Shown here piece by piece: positions 50,980-61,233 of a DNA stretch of 64,000 nt. Positions within the stretch are counted from its first letter, which is position 1, and every line of letters starts with the position of its first letter. The notes under the pieces were generated by a model, which did not search any database, had not been told where the DNA came from, and saw only the letters and a list, made by a program, of their open reading frames with translations. The stretch lies in the NCBI GenBank assembly GCA_049840515.1, contig JASGKW010000009.1, positions 806,001 through 870,000 on the forward strand. Direction: 5' to 3'. Made by a program: the position numbers and the translations under genes. Source of the stretch: Muricomes sp049840515 (GTDB lineage: Bacteria > Bacillota > Clostridia > Lachnospirales > Lachnospiraceae).

Positions 50980-52974
50980 ATGGACAATCAGAACAATAAA
51001 AACAATAATCCTAAAAACAACCGGCAGGGTTGGGGAATCATTCTTGTAACTACACTGCTGACCGTTTTTATAGTAATGGGGCTGTATTCTTTAATGCAGG
51101 ATAACAACCCTGAAGAAATCAGTTATGATAAATTTCTTACAATGGTGGACGAGAAAAAGGTTGATAAGGTCACCATTGATTCAACAAAGATTTATATTAC
51201 ATTAACAAAAGAGGCAAGAGAAGCGGAGGAGAAAGCAAAGACACAGGATGCCCAGGAAACTCCGTCAGCCATTGTCACCCAGCTTGAGGAGAGAGCGGGA
51301 AATCAGGAACAGTCCCCGGATTATTATACCGGAGTTGTGAAAGATGATACGCTGGCACAGCATCTGTACACTTCTGGTGTGGAGTATGGACAGAAGATTC
51401 CGGATACAGCTTCCTCTATGATATTTGAGATTATTATTACAGTAATCCTGCCGATTCTTATGATTGTAGTTTTATTTAATTTCTTGATGAAGCGCATGTC
51501 AAAGGGCGGCGGAATGATGGGAATTGGCAAAAGCAACGCAAAAGTTTACGTGGAAAAAGAGACCGGGGTTACTTTTCAGGATGTGGCAGGTCAGGATGAG
51601 GCTAAGGAATCTTTGCAGGAAGTTGTAGATTTTCTGCACAATCCCGGAAAGTATACAGGGATTGGTGCGAAGCTTCCAAAGGGAGCACTGCTGGTGGGAC
51701 CTCCCGGTACAGGAAAAACCCTGCTCGCAAAAGCCGTGGCGGGGGAGGCAAAAGTACCATTCTTTTCACTGTCCGGTTCTGCCTTTGTGGAGATGTACGT
51801 AGGCGTGGGTGCATCCAGGGTGCGTGATTTATTTAAGCAGGCACAGCAGATGGCACCTTGTATTGTATTTATTGATGAGATTGATGCCATCGGTAAAAGC
51901 AGAGATACAGCCATGGGAGGCGGCAATGACGAGCGTGAGCAGACATTGAACCAGCTGCTGGCTGAGATGGATGGATTTGACACAAATAAGGGACTTCTTC
52001 TGCTGGCGGCGACAAACCGCCCTGAGGTACTGGACCCGGCACTTCTGAGACCGGGACGTTTTGACAGGCGGATTATCGTAGATAAACCAGATTTGAAAGG
52101 ACGTGTGGATGTCCTGAAAGTACATGCCAAAGATGTAAAGATGGATGAAACTGTGGATTTGGAAGCAATTGCGCTGGCGACATCAGGGGCAGTTGGTTCA
52201 GACCTTGCAAATATGATTAATGAGGCAGCCATCAATGCCGTAAAGAACGGAAGAAAAGTGGTGGGTCAGAAAGACTTGTTTGAGGCAGTGGAAGTAGTGC
52301 TGGTGGGCAAGGAGAAGAAAGACCGCATTATGAGCGAGGAAGAGAGACGCATCGTATCTTACCATGAAGTAGGCCACGCGCTGGTAAGTGCCCTCCAGAA
52401 AGATGCAGAGCCTGTTCAGAAGATTACAATTGTGCCGAGAACTATGGGCGCGCTTGGATATGTGATGCAGACTCCGGAGGAAGAGAAGTTCCTCAACACG
52501 AAAAAGGAACTGGAAGCTATGCTCACAGGAGCGTTGGCAGGACGTGCGGCGGAAGAGCTTGTATTTGACACTGTGACTACCGGTGCATCCAATGATATCG
52601 AGCAGGCTACAAAGATTGCGAGAGCCATGATTACCCAGTATGGTATGTCTGAAAAGTTTGGTCTGATTGGCCTGGAATCTGTTCAGCACAGGTATCTGGA
52701 CGGACGTGCGGTAATGAACTGTGGAGATGCCACAGCGGCAGAGATTGACGGGGAAGTCATGAAAATGCTGAAGAAAGCCTATGAGGAGGCAAAGCATTTG
52801 TTGTCTGAAAACCGTGAGGTTCTGGATAAGATAGCTGATTTCCTCATAGAGAAAGAAACAATAACAGGAAAACAATTTATGAAAATCTTCCGGGAGGTAA
52901 AAGGAATTGAGGAGCCGGAAGAAGGAGAAGAAGCTAAAAAAGAAGTGCGGATTTCTATGAAGCCGGTTGAATAA
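50980..52974 (+). CDS. ftsH: ATP-dependent zinc metalloprotease FtsH
   Basis: A 664-aa protein. ATG at 50980 has TAGGAGGAG upstream. Asn-rich N-terminus, TM1 (WGIILVTTLLTVFIVMGL), extracytoplasmic loop, TM2, then AAA+ ATPase with GPPGTGKT, FIDEIDAIG and second-region RPGRFDR, and the protease HEVGH. It degrades membrane and regulatory proteins in an ATP-dependent way. The C-terminus is acidic. A terminator follows 9 bp later. Confidence 0.97.
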   Translation: MDNQNNKNNNPKNNRQGWGIILVTTLLTVFIVMGLYSLMQDNNPEEISYDKFLTMVDEKKVDKVTIDSTKIYITLTKEAREAEEKAKTQDAQETPSAIVTQLEERAGNQEQSPDYYTGVVKDDTLAQHLYTSGVEYGQKIPDTASSMIFEIIITVILPILMIVVLFNFLMKRMSKGGGMMGIGKSNAKVYVEKETGVTFQDVAGQDEAKESLQEVVDFLHNPGKYTGIGAKLPKGALLVGPPGTGKTLLAKAVAGEAKVPFFSLSGSAFVEMYVGVGASRVRDLFKQAQQMAPCIVFIDEIDAIGKSRDTAMGGGNDEREQTLNQLLAEMDGFDTNKGLLLLAATNRPEVLDPALLRPGRFDRRIIVDKPDLKGRVDVLKVHAKDVKMDETVDLEAIALATSGAVGSDLANMINEAAINAVKNGRKVVGQKDLFEAVEVVLVGKEKKDRIMSEEERRIVSYHEVGHALVSALQKDAEPVQKITIVPRTMGALGYVMQTPEEEKFLNTKKELEAMLTGALAGRAAEELVFDTVTTGASNDIEQATKIARAMITQYGMSEKFGLIGLESVQHRYLDGRAVMNCGDATAAEIDGEVMKMLKKAYEEAKHLLSENREVLDKIADFLIEKETITGKQFMKIFREVKGIEEPEEGEEAKKEVRISMKPVE

Positions 52975-52982
52975 ATGAATGT

Positions 52983-53018
52983 AAAAGAGCAGGGAGGTCA
53001 TATTTCCCTGCTCTTTTC
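52983..53018 (+). terminator. Terminator of ftsH
   Basis: AGAGCAGGGA and TCCCTGCTCT form the stem with AAAA before and TTTT after, so it could act in both directions. Confidence 0.85.
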
Positions 53019-53129
53019 GAGTCTGGAACTGTGGGAGATGCCAACAAACATTTGGTTTTGTTTTTTCAAACCTTAGTGTTTATATCTGAACTACTTCACA
53101 AATACCTTGGGAGCATTTATAATAGAGTT

Positions 53130-54980
53130 ATGGAAAATTATAATTTTGATATACAGGAAGAGCTAAAAAAACTCCCCGGCAGTCCCGGGGTTTATATTAT
53201 GCATGATGAGAAGGATAATATCATCTACGTCGGCAAGGCAATCAGCCTGAAGAACAGGGTCCGCCAATATTTTCAGAGCAGCAGAAATAAGGGGGTTAAG
53301 ATTGAGCAGATGGTCACTCATATACGGCGGTTTGAGTATATAGTGACAGACTCGGAGCTGGAGGCTCTTGTTCTGGAGTGCAACCTGATTAAAGAACACA
53401 GGCCCAAGTACAATACAATGCTGATGGATGATAAGGCTTACCCTTTTATTAAGGTGACTGTAAATGAGCCATTTCCCAGGGTCATGCTGGCGCGAAAGAT
53501 GCAGAAGGACAAAGCAAAGTATTTTGGTCCGTATACCAGTGCCCAGGCAGTTAGAGATACCATTGATTTGATTCATAAGCTGTATCATGTGAGGAGCTGC
53601 AACAGGAACCTGCCAAGAGATATAGGGAAAGAACGGCCCTGTCTGAATTACCACATAAAACAATGTGAGGCTCCCTGCCAGGGATACATTTCTCAAGAGG
53701 AGTACGGGAAATCTATTCAGGAGGTTATCAGCTTTTTAAACGGAAACTTCGAGGGTGTATTAAGTGACCTGGAGAAGAAGATGAATGAGGCTTCGGAAGC
53801 ACTGGAGTTTGAAAGGGCTATTGAGTACAGAGAGCTATTGAACAGTGTGAAGAAAGTGTCACAGAAGCAGAAAATTACAGACAGCAGTGGGGAAGACCGG
53901 GATGTTCTGGCAGTGGCTTCTGAGGAAGAGGATGCTGTGGTACAGGTATTTTTCATCCGCGGGGGCAGGCTGATTGGGAGAGACCATTTCTATCTGCGCA
54001 TTACAAAAGATGAAAAGGACAGTGAGATTCTGGACAGCTTTATTAAACAGTACTATGCCGGCACACCGTTTATTCCCGGAGAGCTGATGCTGCCTGTGGA
54101 GCTGGAGGATATGCAGCTTTTGGAAGAGTGGCTAAGCACAAAAAGAGGAGGAAAGGTGTCCATCAAGGTTCCAAAGAAAGGAACAAAAGAAAAGCTGGTG
54201 GAGCTTGCCGCCAACAATGCGGGCCTGGTATTGAGCAAGGACAAGGAGAGGCTGAAAAGGGAAGAGGGAAGAACCATCGGGGCTGTAAAAGAGATTGCGG
54301 CACTTTTAGGGCTGGATGACATACGGCGGATGGAGGCCTTTGATATTTCAAATACAAATGGATTTGAGTCTGTAGGCTCTATGGTGGTTTATGAGAGAGG
54401 CAAACCCAAGAGAAATGACTACCGCAAGTTTAAAATCAAAGGGATTCAGGGGGCTGATGATTACGGAAGTATGAGGGAGGTGCTCACCAGAAGATTCACC
54501 CACGGACTCAGGGAGAGAGAGGAGAGCAAGGAGCTGGGAGGATTTACTTTGTTCCCTGACCTGATTCTTATGGACGGCGGAAAGGGGCAGGTAAACGTAG
54601 CCTTACAGGTATTGGAAGAATTGCGTTTGAATATCCCAGTCTGCGGCATGGTAAAAGATGATCACCACAGAACAAGAGGGCTGTATTACAACAATGAAGA
54701 GATTCCAATTGATAAGTCTTCGGAGGCATTCAGGCTTGTCACAAGAATCCAGGATGAAGCTCACCGGTTCGCCATAGAGTATCACAGGCAGCTCAGAGGG
54801 AAGGGACAGGTACATTCTGTGCTGGATGATATCGGAGGAATCGGGCCTGCACGCCGCAAGGCATTGATGAGGCATTATATGAATCTGGATGACATCCGGG
54901 CGGCATCTGTGGAGGAACTGGCAAAGATACCGACTATGAATGAAAAAGCGGCCCAGGCGGTGTATAATTTCTTTCATTAG
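53130..54980 (+). CDS. uvrC: Excinuclease ABC subunit C
   Basis: A 616-aa nuclease of nucleotide excision repair. Start 53130 chosen for the conserved opening EELKKLPGSPGVYIMHDEKD of the GIY-YIG domain (residues 10-90). A UvrBC motif follows (about residue 205, LEFERAIEYRELL), then the RNase H-like domain (AFDISNTNGFESVGSMVVYE) with FPDLILMDGGKGQV, and the C-terminal HhH pair. The ORF could extend upstream to 53031 but without family sequence. Confidence 0.96.
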   Translation: MENYNFDIQEELKKLPGSPGVYIMHDEKDNIIYVGKAISLKNRVRQYFQSSRNKGVKIEQMVTHIRRFEYIVTDSELEALVLECNLIKEHRPKYNTMLMDDKAYPFIKVTVNEPFPRVMLARKMQKDKAKYFGPYTSAQAVRDTIDLIHKLYHVRSCNRNLPRDIGKERPCLNYHIKQCEAPCQGYISQEEYGKSIQEVISFLNGNFEGVLSDLEKKMNEASEALEFERAIEYRELLNSVKKVSQKQKITDSSGEDRDVLAVASEEEDAVVQVFFIRGGRLIGRDHFYLRITKDEKDSEILDSFIKQYYAGTPFIPGELMLPVELEDMQLLEEWLSTKRGGKVSIKVPKKGTKEKLVELAANNAGLVLSKDKERLKREEGRTIGAVKEIAALLGLDDIRRMEAFDISNTNGFESVGSMVVYERGKPKRNDYRKFKIKGIQGADDYGSMREVLTRRFTHGLREREESKELGGFTLFPDLILMDGGKGQVNVALQVLEELRLNIPVCGMVKDDHHRTRGLYYNNEEIPIDKSSEAFRLVTRIQDEAHRFAIEYHRQLRGKGQVHSVLDDIGGIGPARRKALMRHYMNLDDIRAASVEELAKIPTMNEKAAQAVYNFFH

Positions 54981-55044
54981 ACCTGTATTCGTGATATAAT
55001 AGTTCCATAAATGAGGACATTATCTTACAAAAAAGGAGATAGCT

Positions 55045-55974
55045 ATGGCACATGGTATAAAATTACAACAACTTGTTGAAAAGATGGATTTGAAAAATCT
55101 GACTCCTGAGGTGGAATTGGCCGGACGTGAAGTCAATATCCCGGATATCAACAGACCGGCATTACAGCTTGCCGGATTCTTTGACCATTTTGCGTCTGAC
55201 AGGGTACAGATTATCGGGTATGTGGAGTACACTTATCTTCAGACACTGAAAAGTGAAAAAAAGCTTCAGATATACGAAGAATTTTTAAGCCACAAAGTTC
55301 CCTGTATTATATTCAGCAGGGATATGGAGCCGGAAGAGATGCTTTTGAAAAAAGCGGTGGAACATGAGGTTCCGGTTTTTATGACCTCTAAATCTACCTC
55401 CTCTTTTATGAGTGAGATTATCCGCTGGATGAATGTAGAACTGGCACCATGCATCTCTATTCACGGTGTGCTGGTGGATGTGTACGGTGTAGGCGTTTTA
55501 ATTATGGGAGAGAGCGGTATCGGAAAAAGTGAAGCTGCCCTGGAACTGATTAAGAGAGGACACCGTCTGGTGACAGATGATGTGGTGGAAATCCGCAAAG
55601 TAAGTGATGTAACTCTCGTGGGGGCTGCTCCTGATATTACCCGCCATTTTATAGAGCTTAGAGGAATTGGAATTGTGGATGTGAAGTCCATGTTCGGTGT
55701 GCAGAGCGTCCGTGAGACACAGAATATTGATTTGGTTATTACTCTGGAAGACTGGAGCAGAGATAAGGAGTATGACAGACTGGGGCTGGAAGAAAACTAT
55801 ACAGAGTTTTTGGGCAATAGAGTGGTCTGCCACAGTATTCCTATCCGTCCGGGACGTAATCTTGCAATTATCGTTGAATCTGCGGCTGTAAATCACAGAC
55901 AAAAACAGATGGGATATAACGCGGCACAGGAATTATACAAACGTGTGCAGGATAATCTGGCAAAAAATAAATAG
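55045..55974 (+). CDS. hprK: HPr kinase/phosphorylase
   Basis: A 309-aa protein with AAAAGGAG before the ATG. Walker A is GESGIGKSE (about residue 154); the family signature is LRGIGIVDVKSMFG near residue 204. It phosphorylates Ser46 of HPr using ATP or PPi and drives carbon catabolite repression. A TATAAT lies 45 bp upstream. It is followed 34 bp later by the ROK kinase, so sugar regulation and phosphorylation are linked here. Confidence 0.97.
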   Translation: MAHGIKLQQLVEKMDLKNLTPEVELAGREVNIPDINRPALQLAGFFDHFASDRVQIIGYVEYTYLQTLKSEKKLQIYEEFLSHKVPCIIFSRDMEPEEMLLKKAVEHEVPVFMTSKSTSSFMSEIIRWMNVELAPCISIHGVLVDVYGVGVLIMGESGIGKSEAALELIKRGHRLVTDDVVEIRKVSDVTLVGAAPDITRHFIELRGIGIVDVKSMFGVQSVRETQNIDLVITLEDWSRDKEYDRLGLEENYTEFLGNRVVCHSIPIRPGRNLAIIVESAAVNHRQKQMGYNAAQELYKRVQDNLAKNK

Positions 55975-56008
55975 TCAGAATCGAAGTAAAATGAGCGGGA
56001 GAAGAGCC

Positions 56009-56956
56009 ATGAAATATTGTTTTGGCGTGGATATCGGAGGAACCACAGTAAAAATAGGACTGTTCGGACAATCCGGTGAAGTCTTTGAGAAGTGGGAAAT
56101 TGTGACTCGCACGGAGAATAACGGGGAAAATATTCTCCCGGATATCTCAGCATCCATTTTAGGAAAAATACAGGAAAGAAAATTGGACAAGTCCGCTTTT
56201 CTGGGAGTTGGTGTGGGGGTCCCCGGACCTGTTGCCGAGGACGGGAGTGTAAATGGAACGCCCAACATAGGATGGAAATACAAGAATGTGAAAAAAGAGC
56301 TGGAGGACCTCACTGGTCTGGAAGCCTGGATAGAAAACGACGCAAATGTAGCCGCTCTGGGTGAGATGTGGAAGGGCGGCGGCCTTGGCGAGAAAAATAT
56401 CATTATGATTACCTTGGGCACTGGCGTGGGAAGCGGTGTTATTTCAGGCGGAAAGATTATCTCTGGTTCTCACGGTGCAGGCGGAGAAATCGGACATATT
56501 TGTGTGAATTATGAGGAAACCGCTGTGTGCGGCTGCGGAGGCCGGGGCTGTCTGGAACAGTATGCCTCAGCCACAGGCATTGTAAGGCTGGCAAATAGAA
56601 AGCTGGAAAGCGGGAAAAGAGATACGCTTTTGACGAAGGAACCTGTGACAGCCAAGGCTGTATTCGATGCCGTAAAGCTGGGAGACAGGGTCGCAACGGA
56701 AGTGGCGGAAGAATTTGGCTGTTATTTGGGATATACCCTGGCTAATATAGCGCTGGTGGTGGACCCGGCAGTTTTTGTCATAGGAGGCGGTGTGTCCAGA
56801 GCGGGGGAAGTTCTGATTCCTTTTATTCAGAAACCTTATCTTGAGCGGGCAGTCTTTGGAACAAAGAATGTAAAGTTTTCACTGGCCACTCTAGGGAATG
56901 ACGCGGGAATCTGCGGCTGTGCCAGACTGGTTCTCAGTGAACAAGACTTTGTATAG
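56009..56956 (+). CDS. glcK: ROK-family glucokinase
   Basis: A 315-aa protein; ATG at 56009 chosen because GGGAGA lies 6 nt upstream and the fold begins KYCFGVDIGGTTVKIGLF. ROK motifs: ENDANVAALGE, the phosphate loop LGTGVGSG, and the zinc site CGCGGRGCLEQYAS preceded by GEIGHI. It phosphorylates glucose entering without the PTS. Its place behind hprK is common in clostridia. Confidence 0.92.
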   Translation: MKYCFGVDIGGTTVKIGLFGQSGEVFEKWEIVTRTENNGENILPDISASILGKIQERKLDKSAFLGVGVGVPGPVAEDGSVNGTPNIGWKYKNVKKELEDLTGLEAWIENDANVAALGEMWKGGGLGEKNIIMITLGTGVGSGVISGGKIISGSHGAGGEIGHICVNYEETAVCGCGGRGCLEQYASATGIVRLANRKLESGKRDTLLTKEPVTAKAVFDAVKLGDRVATEVAEEFGCYLGYTLANIALVVDPAVFVIGGGVSRAGEVLIPFIQKPYLERAVFGTKNVKFSLATLGNDAGICGCARLVLSEQDFV

Positions 56957-57096
56957 AATATTTTTTGAGGGATTGTTGCGAATTTGTTTGTAACAGTTCC
57001 TTTTTTATACGCAAATGGCTCGCCGCCCGGCAGACATTTATCTGCAAGAGTAACAGCTCCATTATTAAAATCTATTTGTGAGTCATGTTAATCAAA

Positions 57097-59637
57097 TCAG
57101 GGGGTAGGCGCAGCGTCACCACCGCCGCCGTCCTGAGGGGTCTCTGTGCCGCCATCCTGGGGAGTCTCTGTACCACCATTATCTGTCGTCGGCGGAGTTT
57201 CACCTTCGGTTCCGTTTGTATCTCCAGTTTTATCTTTGTCTTTATCTTCGGTCTTTTTATCCTTATTTTCATCTTTAGGCGGTTCCACCTTCTCAACATA
57301 GTGTCCCGGACAGCTCTGTGTCGGAGCAGTTCCTTTGGCAAAATATTCTGTCAAGGTTGGACAACTGGAAGTTGCCAGAAGTCCGGTCTGGGTGCAGATT
57401 GTTTTCTGTTCCACAGAAGGCGGCATGCTAAATTCTTTGTATGGCAAATCTGCGTGGACTCTGTCCATAATGTGTTTCCAGAGAACCTCGTGCCAGGACT
57501 GATTCATATTCGCCATCGGTTTGTTTGAATCATAGCCGCCCCACACAGAGCAGGTATAATAAGGTGTGTATGCTGAGAGCCATAAGTCTGTGCTGTCCTC
57601 AGTAGTACCTGTCTTGCCGGCAGCGGGCATATTGTCCAATCTGGCAGCAGTACCTGTTCCCTTATTAATAACATCCTCCATTGCGCTTGTAAGAAGAGCA
57701 GCGGTGGAGTCTTTAATCACCTGATGTGTGGAAGGCGTTGTATTGTCCAGAAGAACATTTCCGTCCCGGTCAAGAACCTTGGTGTAAAGAATAGGTTCTG
57801 TATAAGTTCCACCATTTGCGATGGCGGCATATGCCGCAGTCATTTCCAGATTATAGACACCGCGTGTGATACCTCCCAGCGCTGTAGCCTGTGCCACATC
57901 AGTAAAGCCGGGATAATTGTCATTATCAAAGTTCACCAGCGTAGTGAACCCAAAGTTTTGCAGATAGTCATATCCAGTCTGAAGACCGATATCAGTTAAC
58001 GTTTTTACTGCGCAGACATTCATAGAATGTTCAATTGCATACCGTACACGTGTATTACCGATATAGATATGATCCCAGTTGTTGACAGTTGCACCGCTTG
58101 CATATTGATAAGGCTCATCCAAAATGGTGCTGGCCAGCGTGTAACCGGCAGAATCCAGTGCAGGGGCGTAGGTGGACAGAATCTTAAAGCAGGAGCCGGG
58201 CTGTCTGGTGGAAGCTGTGGCCCTGTTGAGAGAAAGGCTTGTTGTCTTCTCTCCGCGCCCTCCGACAATAGCTTTAACCTTGCCTGTATACTGATCCATA
58301 ATGACTACGGAAGTCTGCGGCTGCGGGCTGATATCAATGTTCTCTGTCACTACATCCTGTTCTGTGATGTTTAGGGTACTCTTATATTCTGCAATTGCCT
58401 GGTTTGCTTCATCCGGTGAGGAAAAAACAAGCGGGAATTGTGTTCCTCTGGCCGCCTGAATATATTCTGCCAGCATTTCTTTGCTGTAGTTTTCGGAAGT
58501 GCCGTCAGGGTGTGTAACTGTCAGGGCATATTCCAGACCAAACTCCACATTGTAGGGATAGTTTTCTGGATTTGCAACCTCCTCATCGGCAATTCTCTGA
58601 ATGGCCGGGTCCTGTGTGGCGGTGATGGTAAGTCCTCCGCTGTATAGGGCATTGTAGGCCTGTGTTTCTGTATAATTCTTGCGGACGCGGAAATCGTTGA
58701 TTATCTGCTGTGCCAGCTCATCTACAAAATAAGAATAAGGTGTGGTGTCAACACTCTCCTGGACAGCCGTCTGAATCCTGTCATATACAGGGTCAGCCAT
58801 TGCCTCGTCATATTCAGCCTGGGTGATATATTCCTGCTTCAGCATATACTTCAGAACCTTGTCCCGCCTCAGAACATTGGCTTCCGGATGTACAACCGGG
58901 TCATAATCAGAGGGGCTCTGGGTGATGCCCGCCAAAACAGCACATTCGGAGAGAGTCAGTTCAGATACATCTTTGTTGAAATATCGTTTTGCCGCTGTCT
59001 GTACTCCGAGACAGTTCTGACCCAGGTTGATGGTGTTCATATATGCTTCTACAATTTGTTCTTTGGACATCTGCTTTTCAATTTCTACAGCCAGATATTG
59101 CTCCTGAAGTTTTCGCTCAAGGCGGTCATAGAAGGTTTTTTCTTCCGTGAAGTTAGGGAAAACATTGTTTTTAATGAGCTGCTGAGTCAGTGTACTTGCA
59201 CCTTCTGTGAAATTCCCGGAAGTTATGCCAACCACCCCGGCACGGAGAATACCTTGAAGGTCAATCCCGTTATGCTGGTAGAAACGTTCATCTTCTATAG
59301 CTACGAAAGCGTGGGTAAGGTTGATGGGAATCTCATCGTAGTTTTTGTACACACGGTTGGAGCCCTTCTGCAGGAATTTATCCAGCAGTGTGCCGTCCTC
59401 CGCATAAACAAATGAAGTGGCTCCCGATGGCCTTATATCGGCAGGAGTCACCTTTGGGGTGTTGTCTATAATTCGTTTCACAAAGTAGCCGGTACCTCCG
59501 ACTCCGACCAACACTATCAAAAGCGTGCAGATTACCAGTGCCTTAAAGAGGCGTACGCCCACCCGTTTCTTTTTCATATTTTTTTTTGAAGAGATATCTT
59601 TCTTTGTCTTGTCCAGACTTTCTTTTCCGTAATTCAT
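57097..59637 (-). CDS. Class A penicillin-binding protein (PBP1A type)
   Basis: An 846-aa bifunctional peptidoglycan synthase. AAAGGAGGA precedes the ATG. A cytosolic basic tail, a TM anchor (about residues 32-54), and a GT51 domain (EDERFYQHNGIDLQG, GASTLTQQLIKN). The transpeptidase domain has SCFK (active-site Ser), SMN and KTGTT. The C-terminal tail beyond residue 770 is rich in Lys, Asp, Gly and Thr, with a duplicated GGTETPQD unit, as in cell-wall-spanning tails. Extended -10 TGTTATAAT lies just upstream. Confidence 0.95.
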   Translation of the reverse strand: MNYGKESLDKTKKDISSKKNMKKKRVGVRLFKALVICTLLIVLVGVGGTGYFVKRIIDNTPKVTPADIRPSGATSFVYAEDGTLLDKFLQKGSNRVYKNYDEIPINLTHAFVAIEDERFYQHNGIDLQGILRAGVVGITSGNFTEGASTLTQQLIKNNVFPNFTEEKTFYDRLERKLQEQYLAVEIEKQMSKEQIVEAYMNTINLGQNCLGVQTAAKRYFNKDVSELTLSECAVLAGITQSPSDYDPVVHPEANVLRRDKVLKYMLKQEYITQAEYDEAMADPVYDRIQTAVQESVDTTPYSYFVDELAQQIINDFRVRKNYTETQAYNALYSGGLTITATQDPAIQRIADEEVANPENYPYNVEFGLEYALTVTHPDGTSENYSKEMLAEYIQAARGTQFPLVFSSPDEANQAIAEYKSTLNITEQDVVTENIDISPQPQTSVVIMDQYTGKVKAIVGGRGEKTTSLSLNRATASTRQPGSCFKILSTYAPALDSAGYTLASTILDEPYQYASGATVNNWDHIYIGNTRVRYAIEHSMNVCAVKTLTDIGLQTGYDYLQNFGFTTLVNFDNDNYPGFTDVAQATALGGITRGVYNLEMTAAYAAIANGGTYTEPILYTKVLDRDGNVLLDNTTPSTHQVIKDSTAALLTSAMEDVINKGTGTAARLDNMPAAGKTGTTEDSTDLWLSAYTPYYTCSVWGGYDSNKPMANMNQSWHEVLWKHIMDRVHADLPYKEFSMPPSVEQKTICTQTGLLATSSCPTLTEYFAKGTAPTQSCPGHYVEKVEPPKDENKDKKTEDKDKDKTGDTNGTEGETPPTTDNGGTETPQDGGTETPQDGGGGDAAPTP

Positions 59638-59807
59638 GAATAATATCCTCCTTTATTCATTCCACCCATTATAACAAATTTGTCTGCTTAAATAAAGAAA
59701 AAACGAGAAAAGTTCACATTTCTAAAAAAATCTTAATAAATTCTTGTGGTTTTTTATAATTTTGGTATATTGTATGTATAACAAATGCAGAAAATGAGGT
59801 AAAGCGG

Positions 59808-60459
59808 ATGGACTACAAAACAGTATATCAGGGCGGGAACGCGGAAGTTGTCGAAAAAAGGTCTCGTTTTATTGCAAATATTTTCCCCGTATCTTCGGAG
59901 GAGGAGTCACAAGGTTATTTAGAACAGATACGGAAACAGTACTGGGATGCAAGGCATCATTGCTGGGCGCATATTATAGGAACAGAGAATGCCCAGGAGC
60001 GGTGCAGCGATGACGGGGAGCCCAGCGGCACTGCCGGAAAACCAATTCTGGAAGTTATGAAAGGGCAGGGGCTGCACAATGTGTTAATCGTGGTGACCCG
60101 GTATTTTGGGGACTCTGCTCGGCACAGGGGGGCTGGTAAGAGCATACACTGCCGCCGCCAGGGAGGGCCTTCTCCATAGTACCATTATTACCAGAACTCA
60201 GGGGATTAAACTAAAAGTTAAAACAGATTATACCGGTCTGGGGAAAATACAGTATCTTCTGGCTCAGAGAGGGATTACAATTTTAGAGACGGAGTATACT
60301 GATTTGGTGGAATTGACTGCCATTGTACCGCTGAGTGAAGAAAAACAGGTGGCCGGGGAGATTACTGAGGGTACAAATGGAAAAAGTGAAATTGAGGCTG
60401 GTGGAAAATGCTGGTTTGCACAGATAGGGCAGGAGATAAAGATTTTTGATTTTGAATAA
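59808..60459 (+). CDS. YigZ/IMPACT family protein, broken by a frameshift
   Basis: The N-terminal frame holds VEKRSRFIANIFPV, HHCWAHIIG and DDGEPSGTAGKPILE, the IMPACT signature. It leaves homology after VVTRYFG at 60108, and the family sequence GTLLGTGGLVRAYTAA follows in another frame to 60459. Two missing G in the GGGG run at 60108-60111 restore RYFGGTLLGTGGL and a 217-aa protein. Members act as translation-stress or RNA-related factors; the activity is not established. GAGGTAAAG precedes the ATG. Confidence 0.88.
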
Positions 60460-60505
60460 GGGTGATATCTGTTGGAAACTTACATAGCGAAAGGATAAAA
60501 AGAGA

Positions 60506-61135
60506 ATGAGAGCAAAGAGAGCAATAGCAGTTATGATAGCAGCCTTAATGTGTCTGGGCTTTACAGCCTGTCAGGGAAATGACAGAAATGCGGAAGATGT
60601 GCAAGAAGCAGGCGGAGGAGACATACAGGTGTCAGAGGAGAATGAATCAGATTCGGAAGAAAAGAAATCTGGTATGCAGGTTGTAGGAACGGATGAATTT
60701 GGTTATGTTTCCGTGCCAGGTGACTGGGTAAAATTTCAGGAGCTGGATGGAGGAACAGATTTTCAATATTCAAATGTCCCTGGCACATCAATCATTACAT
60801 TGAATGTATTTGATAACAGCGGCCTGACGGAAGAAGAGAAAACCCAACTTGATGCAGAAACTGTGGCATCTCACATATGGTACAATTTAGAAAATAATGG
60901 AGTTACGGACATCACAGGTGCAAAAGTAACATTGAACGGCCTGGATGCCGTTCAGGTATATGGAAATTTTATCAGCGAGGATTACAGTCTGCCCAGCAGT
61001 ATTGTGTGCTGGATAGTTGAAGATGAACAGGGCGTGTTCCACTACATTTCGGCAGAGGGAGGGCTCGATGATATTGTAAATGTGGTTTCTTATGTAGAAA
61101 ATTCCTATTCTTTGGAAACTCCAGACTCTCTCTGA
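60506..61135 (+). CDS. Putative lipoprotein
   Basis: A 209-aa product with a lipoprotein signal (AVMIAALMCLGFTAC), an acidic linker (SEENESDSEEKK), and a globular domain with VSVPGDWVKFQE. I do not recognise a named family, though it resembles extracellular stress-type lipoproteins in this group. The domain has no catalytic motif that I can identify. A clear terminator follows. Confidence 0.75.
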   Translation: MRAKRAIAVMIAALMCLGFTACQGNDRNAEDVQEAGGGDIQVSEENESDSEEKKSGMQVVGTDEFGYVSVPGDWVKFQELDGGTDFQYSNVPGTSIITLNVFDNSGLTEEEKTQLDAETVASHIWYNLENNGVTDITGAKVTLNGLDAVQVYGNFISEDYSLPSSIVCWIVEDEQGVFHYISAEGGLDDIVNVVSYVENSYSLETPDSL

Positions 61136-61176
61136 TTATGACTTGATTTAATATGACTTGATTTAAACGGAAAGAA

Positions 61177-61216
61177 AAGACAGGTGCGGATTTTACCCCG
61201 CCACCTGTCTTTTTTA
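61177..61216. terminator. Terminator between the lipoprotein and hpf genes
   Basis: AAGACAGGTG and CACCTGTCTT form the stem with CGG/CCG inside, followed by TTTTT. The genes on both sides converge. Confidence 0.9.
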
Positions 61217-61233
61217 TTCTGTAAGATATTTTA

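Noticed and set aside
52198..53001. 267-aa antisense frame opposite ftsH
   Set aside because: Shadow of ftsH with low-complexity Phe/Leu/His composition.
56957..57096. Gene or RNA between glcK and the PBP gene
   Set aside because: 140 bp with two loosely similar GTAACAG strings but no hairpin with T-run and no ribosome site.
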